DNA from: Candidatus Melainabacteria bacterium | Lineage (GTDB): Bacteria; Cyanobacteriota; Vampirovibrionia; Obscuribacterales; Obscuribacteraceae | Reading direction: 5' to 3' | Length of the DNA: 44,701 nt | Assembly (NCBI GenBank): GCA_012965515.1 | Contig: DTSE01000025.1 | Coordinates: 1-44,701 of the forward strand | Shown here: positions 44,656-44,701 of the stretch, piece by piece | How the letters are laid out: each line of letters starts with the position of its first letter | How positions within the stretch are numbered: position 1 is the stretch's first letter | Made by a program: the position numbers and the translations under genes | Notes under the pieces: generated by a model | The model's input: only the letters and a program-made list of their open reading frames with translations | What the model was told of the DNA's origin: nothing | Database searches by the model: none

Positions 44656-44701
44656 ATAGCTACTTAAGGGACCCCAGGAAAGCAATTGAAAAATGGAGAT
44701 T

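Noticed and set aside
1-44701. CRISPR array, IS element, prophage or rRNA
   Set aside because: No regularly spaced repeats, transposase or integrase frames, terminal inverted repeats or rRNA segments were seen.

Overview
The window looks like a chromosomal segment of a Gram-negative-type, non-photosynthetic relative of Cyanobacteria, most like the Melainabacteria/Vampirovibrionia (for example the Obscuribacterales). This is inference from gene content: many eukaryotic-type Ser/Thr kinases, kinases fused to TPR sensor regions, many secreted TPR proteins, a very large Gln/Ala-rich protein, a phosphoketolase-acetate kinase pair and MurT. GC is moderate. I see no IS element, integrase, phage gene, rRNA, tRNA or CRISPR array. 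The DNA reads as stable chromosome with an accessory flavour in places.

Layout. (1) 1-6.5 kb: a TPR protein cut by the left edge, then a minus-strand run: a CsgG-like exported protein, a small exported TPR protein and ilvE form one tight operon. Upstream of it lie a separately promoted exported protein with an operator-like inverted repeat, and an ATGA-coupled pair made of a HExxH metallopeptidase-like protein and a small partner. (2) 6.6-12.5 kb: two overlapping minus-strand membrane kinases with unusual catalytic motifs, a divergent secreted PDZ-CAP protein, a small protein with a sigma region 3-like start, and a two-helix membrane protein. (3) 12.5-18.3 kb: housekeeping genes alaS (minus), nadK and murT (plus), then a small disordered protein. 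(4) 18.3-24.8 kb: an exported protein, two tandem receptor-like kinases (kinase - TM - TPR sensor) and an exported TPR protein. (5) 24.8-31.6 kb: deoC, carB, an exported alpha/beta hydrolase and an HtrA-like protease. (6) 31.8-36.0 kb: a phosphoketolase-acetate kinase operon and a convergent gamma-carbonic-anhydrase-like protein. (7) 36.1-44.5 kb: a small hypothetical protein, mutS2 and a 1797-residue protein of unknown role.

How it works together. Xfp and AckA would split xylulose-5-P/fructose-6-P to acetyl-P and then recover ATP and acetate. Four kinases, two with extracytoplasmic TPR regions and two with an N-terminal membrane module, suggest heavy Ser/Thr phospho-signalling at the envelope. 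At least six other genes encode exported proteins. IlvE, CarB, NadK, AlaS and MutS2 are ordinary core functions. Several long open frames start too early; where a ribosome binding site or family alignment decides, the start has been moved downstream and this is noted in the entry.
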